Positions 60,501 to 64,000 of a stretch of 64,000 nt of DNA are shown in pieces. The notes under the pieces are model-generated. The model was not told where the DNA came from. It was given only the letters and a program-made list of their open reading frames with translations, and did no database searches. Source of the DNA: Hofstenia miamia (lineage: Eukaryota > Xenacoelomorpha > Acoela > Hofsteniidae); contig CABFPE010000077.1 of NCBI GenBank assembly GCA_900660155.1, positions 1,587,723 to 1,651,722 on the forward strand. The letters are read 5' to 3'. How positions within the stretch are numbered: position 1 is the first letter of the stretch; each line of letters opens with the position of its first letter. The position numbers and the translations under genes were made by a program.

Positions 60501-61439
60501 GAAACTTACTCCAGTACTAATTTAATAATTATTTTCAAAGCTCCATCGATGCAAACAACAAAGCTAGCTAATAAATTTCAAAGCACTTTAGTTAAACAGT
60601 AGGCTGCGAATAGTTTAAACTATTCAGCAATTCAAATATTAACAGCTTGCTCGAAGCTTTAATTAACGTTACACGTCATTGTCTTAGATGTATTATTGCT
60701 CATAAATTAATACTAATTTTACAGAAAATTGCTGTTTTTTAAGATCATGAAAATATCCAACTGAGTAAATAAGAAATATGAATATAATGGTGACGCTATG
60801 AAAATAAAAATCTCAATTTAAAAATTAGCAACCTACCTTAACTCTTGCTGTTAAAGAAGTATGTTAATATGATTATCAAATGGGTCAAGTAAATATTCTC
60901 TTAAGCATGAATTTAAAAAATTGCATTTCTACAAAAGCTCAGATTATTCATTAATTCCCAGCTAGTTAAACACTGATCGATTTAAATATAATGTAAATGA
61001 GTTGACAGAAATTTTTTTATTTGTTTACAAGAATAAAAAGGACCCATCTCCAGTTACGAGGATAGTAAACTAAAATCTGGATTAATTTGTGAAATAAAAA
61101 TAAAGATTTTGACTCACTTGGAAGTTTTGCATAAATGAAAATGCACTTAAACTGAAAAAGTATAATTAAGTGAAAAAAGTTACGATTGGGCAGAAAATAT
61201 CACTTAATGAATGTTAGAAAATTATCCAATTCAATCGCGAGGGTGATTAAATGTATGATTGCTCACATTCTAAAATCTCAGTGGTGTAAATTGCGTTAAC
61301 TCCGCCAGTTGCGGTTTTTTAATTGAGATACAACAGTAAAATGTAAAGCACTTAAACACACATTAAGGCTAATGAGGTGCTTTTACAAAATTAAAACAGA
61401 AAGTTTACTTTTACCTTTCTCAAACGAGGACATTATCAT
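45443..61439 (-). CDS. Armadillo / beta-catenin homologue, ten exons
   Basis: Beta-catenin carries Wnt signals to TCF in the nucleus and in most animals also links cadherin to alpha-catenin. Ten exons with consensus splice sites (CDS segments total 2226 nt) predict 741 residues, compared with 781 in vertebrates. Residues about 1-82 hold the phospho-degron ([17 protein letters not shown]), with the GSK3/CK1 Ser/Thr positions and the beta-TrCP DSGxxS motif. Armadillo repeats run from [18 protein letters not shown] to [11 protein letters not shown]. The tail is Gly/His/Met/Pro-rich and ends FGSEL, a possible class I PDZ ligand. The Lys of the TCF/cadherin groove in ESKEAIL (Lys312 in human) is kept; Lys435 is Arg (AATRQDN). 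The alpha-catenin-binding segment found before repeat 1 in human and fly is absent. Exon 7 is duplicated only in the assembly. It is a clear family member; orthology to fly arm or to a second arm paralogue is not settled. Confidence 0.95.
45586..46424 (-). other. Beta-catenin intron 9
   Basis: GT...AG intron of 839 bp; nothing else recognised in it. Confidence 0.85.
46425..46727 (-). CDS. Beta-catenin exon 9: end of repeat 12 and C-terminal tail
   Basis: Begins [20 protein letters not shown], aligning with [20 protein letters not shown] of other beta-catenins and keeping the Tyr equivalent to human Tyr654. The rest is a tail rich in Gly, His, Met and Pro ([38 protein letters not shown]). The helix after repeat 12 is poorly conserved. 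Confidence 0.9.
47663..47983. mobile_element. Small inverted-repeat element nested in piggyBac
   Basis: Ends read inwards are TAGGCCATACCGGAAAAAAC and CAGGCCATTCCGGAAAAAAA; both continue with CCGCCGTTTGTAT, an inverted repeat of about 33 bp. TATA lies directly outside on both sides (47659-47662, 47984-47987), a possible 4-bp target duplication. On the - strand a 62-codon frame ([37 protein letters not shown]) starts close to the right repeat. The superfamily was not identified. Confidence 0.75.
48340..50060 (+). pseudogene. piggyBac transposase, frameshifted
   Basis: An N-terminal acidic region ([18 protein letters not shown]) and [20 protein letters not shown] are followed by the catalytic core: SIDEQ (Asp at 49088), ADNYFNS (49335), WFDNKP (49500) and [13 protein letters not shown] (49644). 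These match the conserved DDD(D) residues of piggyBac. The end is a Cys-rich finger ([17 protein letters not shown]). Several stops and frame changes make it inactive. Confidence 0.85.
52800..52950 (-). CDS. Beta-catenin exon 8: armadillo repeats 11-12
   Basis: Encodes [39 protein letters not shown] and [11 protein letters not shown]. The acceptor is ATTTTAG|TTACTT; it ends in phase 1 with donor ATAG|GTTAGT. Confidence 0.93.
52951..54570 (-). other. Beta-catenin intron 7
   Basis: About 1.6 kb between exon 8 and exon 7 copy A, without recognised features. Confidence 0.8.
54571..54936 (-). CDS. Beta-catenin exon 7 (copy A): armadillo repeats 9-11
   Basis: 122 codons: [57 protein letters not shown] and LNCITAFVQ. 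The acceptor is CTTTAG|GTGTGC; the donor is GCAG|GTAATT. The loop after repeat 10 is shorter than in fly. Confidence 0.95.
55614..55979 (-). CDS. Beta-catenin exon 7 (copy B, assembly duplicate)
   Basis: Identical in coding sequence to 54571-54936. It lies in a block bounded by single N bases, with intron differences of the size expected between alleles. A protein containing both copies would repeat armadillo repeats 9-11 perfectly, which is implausible. Confidence 0.9.
55980..57152 (-). other. Beta-catenin intron 6 (inflated by assembly)
   Basis: Intron sequence between exon 7 and exon 6; its right part from 56,732 is unique and holds no recognised feature. Confidence 0.75.
57153..57512 (-). 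CDS. Beta-catenin exon 6: armadillo repeats 5-9
   Basis: 120 codons: [54 protein letters not shown] and [10 protein letters not shown]. The groove residue equivalent to Lys435 is Arg. A GATREDNM-like insertion is not present; the length agrees with other beta-catenins. Confidence 0.95.
57513..57554 (-). other. Beta-catenin intron 5, 42 bp
   Basis: Begins GTAATTTATT and ends TTTTATTTAG. Removal restores the conserved SRVLK|VLSVC junction. Confidence 0.92.
57555..57683 (-). CDS. Beta-catenin exon 5: armadillo repeats 4-5
   Basis: 43 codons: [19 protein letters not shown] and [19 protein letters not shown]. Contains the Lys that is a charged button for TCF and cadherin. Followed by a 42-bp intron. 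Confidence 0.95.
57684..58994 (-). other. Beta-catenin intron 4
   Basis: About 1.3 kb, AT-rich, nothing else recognised. Confidence 0.85.
58995..59273 (-). CDS. Beta-catenin exon 4: armadillo repeats 2-4
   Basis: 93 codons: [55 protein letters not shown] and [10 protein letters not shown], all very close to fly and vertebrate sequences. Confidence 0.95.
59616..59864 (-). CDS. Beta-catenin exon 3: armadillo repeats 1-2
   Basis: Encodes [20 protein letters not shown], then [17 protein letters not shown] and [15 protein letters not shown]. LINYxDDAxLA is the repeat 1 surface that binds BCL9/Legless. It follows the degron exon directly; the alpha-catenin-binding helix that normally precedes this block is not encoded. 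Confidence 0.94.
59865..60211 (-). other. Beta-catenin intron 2, where the alpha-catenin-binding exon would be expected
   Basis: 347 bp. I searched both reading directions by eye for the conserved TRAQRVRAAMFPE block and found none. The frame reading on from exon 2 ([17 protein letters not shown]) is not related to it. Confidence 0.8.
60212..60432 (-). CDS. Beta-catenin exon 2: N-terminal degron
   Basis: Encodes [20 protein letters not shown], then [25 protein letters not shown] and an acidic stretch ([15 protein letters not shown]). The WQQQxYLxDSGIxSG pattern is the hallmark of beta-catenin. The acceptor is GTTGATAG; the donor is CAG|GTTAGA. Confidence 0.93.
60433..61414 (-). other. Beta-catenin intron 1
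   Basis: About 1 kb, AT-rich, nothing else recognised. Confidence 0.6.
61415..61439 (-). CDS. Beta-catenin exon 1 (candidate start)
   Basis: ATG ATA ATG opens a short coding piece (MIMSSFEK plus one base) ending in a strong donor (GAAAG|GTAAAAG). Its phase fits exon 2 exactly, and vertebrate beta-catenin also has a short first coding exon ending in phase 1. Translation may use the second ATG. Confidence 0.6.
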
Positions 61440-61764
61440 TGAGACCTCACACACATTGATACATAATTTCCTCCAATGTATTTTTTAATTAAAATGCATT
61501 GAACAGTTCGTAACAATTCGTTATTATTCTTACGTAATTCTGCAATGTATGATAATACTTCACCTAGTAAACATCTCGTACTTGACAATTTTAAAATATA
61601 TGTGAATGCGAGTAGAATGGAATGTTGCATTTAATTAACAGTGGTTCAAAAGAAAACTAACATCCGCGGGTTATGAAGACAACCGAACACTACACTCTTT
61701 ATAATAGTTGAACAACGATAGACAAACCGTGTCAGGAAATTTCAGAAAATTATAATAGAAATAC

Positions 61765-61954
61765 CTTGGGGATGAACGGATTGATAATATGAGCGATTCT
61801 TAATGCTCTCAATTTCCATTTCACAGGTTCGAAGATCGCTGCTCAACTGATGGAAGTCCTTGGAATGGGCAGGGTTGCGGAGAGCCTTCATTATTTCTTC
61901 ACGTCGATCTTTAAGCATTTGTAGCATTTGATCATGACCCCCGACTTGATATTC
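61765..61954 (-). CDS. Upstream exon, possible alternative N terminus of beta-catenin
   Basis: Acceptor TTTTTTTGTAG before 61954 and donor CCCAAG|GTATTT after 61765. All 63 codons are open: EYQVGGHDQMLQMLKDRREE, IMKALRNPAHSKDFHQLSS and CEMEIESIKNRSYYQSVHPQ. It is helical and charged, coiled-coil-like. It ends in phase 1, so it could join exon 2 in frame (VHPQ-GPPQQQ). The acceptor means at least one more exon upstream. It could instead belong to a separate - strand gene ending nearby; I do not recognise the family. Confidence 0.55.
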
Positions 61955-62470
61955 CTACAAAAAAATCAATGATTAAATCAAAACATACCCATCAGCTAAT
62001 ATAATTTAAGTTTTTACTCTCCAATTGAGAGCTCTACAAAAAAACATTTTAGAATGAAACAACAAACTCATATATTTCTATGAACTTTGGGAATGGCATT
62101 TCCCTTTAGCATTATATATTGATTCCAAAACAATGAGTTGGGACCTCATCTGGTTTAACATATTTAAATCATTAAGGTTAAACAAATAGTTTTCACTAAA
62201 ATACACATAACATAATTTGAGTGTCAATTTAATTGATACGTAGTTGAATTGGTTTGGGCATATTATGTATCAGTGCGCCAATACAAAAGTAAACCATAGT
62301 GAAACATTTGGAAATTGAAAAGTGTAGATTTATCACAAATTTATACCAATAAAAATCGTATTAAAGTTAAAATTGATTTCAGAAACCTTCACGAATAATT
62401 GTGTTATTCTTTAAAGCTATAGGTTCTACTATATAATTTTCAAATTCGTTTAAAACGGGTGAATTTGTAT
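61955..62470. other. Sequence between the upstream exon and the hAT element
   Basis: AT-rich; nothing recognised. Confidence 0.45.
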
Positions 62471-62703
62471 CAGGGTTGACGGAGTTTAATCAATTGATTT
62501 ACATCATTGATTTAAATCGAATTTAAATCAATCTAATTAAAATCATTGATTTATTTGATTTTTAGTACACTAATTAAATAAAGCTTATTCCAGATTGAAT
62601 GCCATGTTAGTGTATTGATAGCGAGTAAACAACGCTGTGGCAGTGGTGAATAATACATTGTGCATATTCGCGCTATTAAAGAATGCCGGCTGGACACAGT
62701 TAG

Positions 62704-62739
62704 AGTGATATCTGGAAATATTTTACCAGAAGTACAAAG
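62704..62739 (+). CDS. hAT transposase exon with start of BED finger
   Basis: Encodes SDIWKYFTRSTK, flanked by an AG at 62702-62703 and a donor AAG|GTAAG. Joined across the intron 62740-62840 it continues ENNKGVWATCKTC, the usual BED-finger opening. The upstream start of the protein was not identified. Confidence 0.6.
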
Positions 62740-62840
62740 GTAAGAAAATTCATTTTTCTATTTTGGAAAACTTACTTCAATTTCTGTTTCTTTTTGGAAA
62801 AGAACAAAATTATCTTTTAATTGTATTTAATTTCTTTTAG

Positions 62841-63955
62841 GAAAACAACAAAGGAGTGTGGGCAACTTGCAAGACATGCAACCACGGGATGCAAGGAATC
62901 GTTTCGCGAATGGAAAAGCACTATGCATCTCATGAGCCGCCGCAAACTTCTCCAACGGATGAATTGCCCTCCACGTCAGCATTCCCAACATCCAGCATTA
63001 CTTTACCTCCACCTCCGAAAAAACCAGCCATTCGGCTTACTCCAAAAATTACCACAATGGCCAGCGTCACGACCGCTACTGAGAAGCAGATTGCTATGGC
63101 AGTCGCACGGTATTTTTACAGCACAAATACTCCCTTTGCAAGGGTTGAGTATCCGACATTCACCCAGATGTACATAAAGATGCGAGCCAGCTACATTCCA
63201 CAAACAGAAATCAAATCGCGAATGAACTACTGGAACAAGTTCACGAAGAGTGCTTGGAAACTGCCTAGAAGAAGCTCTCTGGAGAATTTGTGACATTAAG
63301 CCTTGATGGTTGGTCAAACGTGCATAATGAGCCAATTGTATGCATTGCTGCCTCAACAACAAACGGCGACACCTAACTGATTGACGCGATTGACACTTCT
63401 GGAAACAAGCACGACACAGACTATCTGGCATCACTCGTCAAAGAAAGTGTGAAGAAAAATGTTGAGGAATACAAATTTCGTATTTGTGGCTTTGTCACGG
63501 ACAATGCGAGGAATGTAAAAAAGGACAGAGTTCAAAGAAACAAATGAAGGTGCCGATATTTTCATGTTCGGCTGCGCTGCCCACATCCTCAACGTCCTGG
63601 CCAAAGATCTGAAAATGTCACAGGTCACTGACAAAGTTATTCAACTACTGAAATTTTTCCGGAACCATCATTTGCCTGCAGCGTGGCTCAACCAGAAAGG
63701 TGCCAACAAGTTAAAGCTTCCAATTGATGTGCGTTGGAGCAGCATGTGCATGGCACTTCAATCCTTGAGGAACATCGTGAGGAAAGTGTTGTTCCCGAAG
63801 ACATTTACAATATTGGCACGAGTATTCCCATCAAAAGAAACGTCGAGGACTACCTGAGGGTTCTCAAGCCGATCAATGCAGCACTGGACAAGCTTCAAGG
63901 TTCAAAGGTGAGCCTCGCAGACGTAGTTGTCGCATGGAACGATCTAGCAAAATAA
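62841..63955 (+). pseudogene. hAT transposase, main part, frameshifted and 3' incomplete
   Basis: The BED finger is completed by WATCKTCNHGMQGIVSRMEK with HYASH. Downstream, in changing frames, come SLDGWSNVHNEPIVCIA and FVTDNARNVKK (DUF659/RNase H-like core), FGCAAHILNVLAKDL and LPIDVRWSSMCMAL, all typical of this hAT group. At least one frameshift near 63,260 and a stop near 63,375 disable it, though the sequence is fairly fresh. Confidence 0.82.
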
Positions 63956-64000
63956 CTAAACAAGGTTTTAGATACTGGATACTAGAAAAAATTCGCAGAT

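Larger units (their letters stand above)
62471..64000 (+). mobile_element. hAT transposon (BED finger/DUF659 type), 5' part
   Basis: The left end CAGGGTTGACGGAG is hAT-like, followed by clustered TTGATTTAAATC-type repeats (62,495-62,570), probable transposase-binding sites. Transposase exons follow on the + strand and run to the window edge; the right end is not included. If a target duplication exists, the left copy would be ATTTGTAT (62463-62470). Confidence 0.82.

Noticed and set aside
62821-63177. + strand frame starting MYLISFRKTTKECG and - strand frame 63003-63434
   Set aside because: Both overlap the hAT transposase in other frames; the BED finger and DUF659 blocks identify the real frame.

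Overview
The window is AT-rich DNA from an animal, most likely an arthropod. The reasons are an intron-rich armadillo/beta-catenin gene and a transposon mix of Tc1, piggyBac, hAT, several LINE lineages and a Ty3/gypsy-type LTR fossil. No rRNA, tRNA or CRISPR locus was recognised. One beta-catenin intron is only 42 bases long, which hints at a lineage that tolerates very short introns, but the species cannot be fixed from this sequence.

Left part (1-8.9 kb): two exons on the + strand look like the end of one host gene of unknown identity. A coiled-coil exon (919-1052) joins in phase to a basic terminal exon (6181-6309). The 5.1 kb between them holds two Tc1 relics: a broken transposase on the - strand, and a complete 1.6-kb element with doubled terminal repeats.

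8.9-29.4 kb is mostly mobile DNA. It contains a gypsy-type fossil with both LTRs, a 4-bp target duplication and a LINE nested inside it (flanked by its own 10-bp duplication); a - strand LINE with a 2A-like motif and a stop/start overlap; a TA microsatellite around an assembly gap; a GGGTC-rich non-autonomous hAT element with an 8-bp target duplication; a LINE of a different type with a C-terminal nuclease-like segment; a LINE whose two halves lie in opposite orientation; and another Tc1 relic. 29.4-45 kb is poor in recognisable genes. It holds one long orphan reading frame, a LINE scrap, two related foldback-like repeats and a gap flanked by a perfect 248-bp duplication.

45.4-61.4 kb (- strand) holds the main host gene, an armadillo/beta-catenin homologue whose ten exons could be placed to the base. 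They total 2226 nt and predict 741 residues. The GSK3/beta-TrCP degron, the BCL9-contact region and the armadillo repeats are present, but the stretch that binds alpha-catenin is missing. This suggests a paralogue used for Wnt signalling rather than adhesion. One exon appears twice only because allelic contigs were joined in tandem at single-N joints. A second, in-frame candidate upstream exon suggests an alternative N terminus. Intron 8 carries a piggyBac element with a small element nested in it. The right end (62.5-64 kb) is the 5' part of a BED-finger/DUF659 hAT transposon that runs out of the window.
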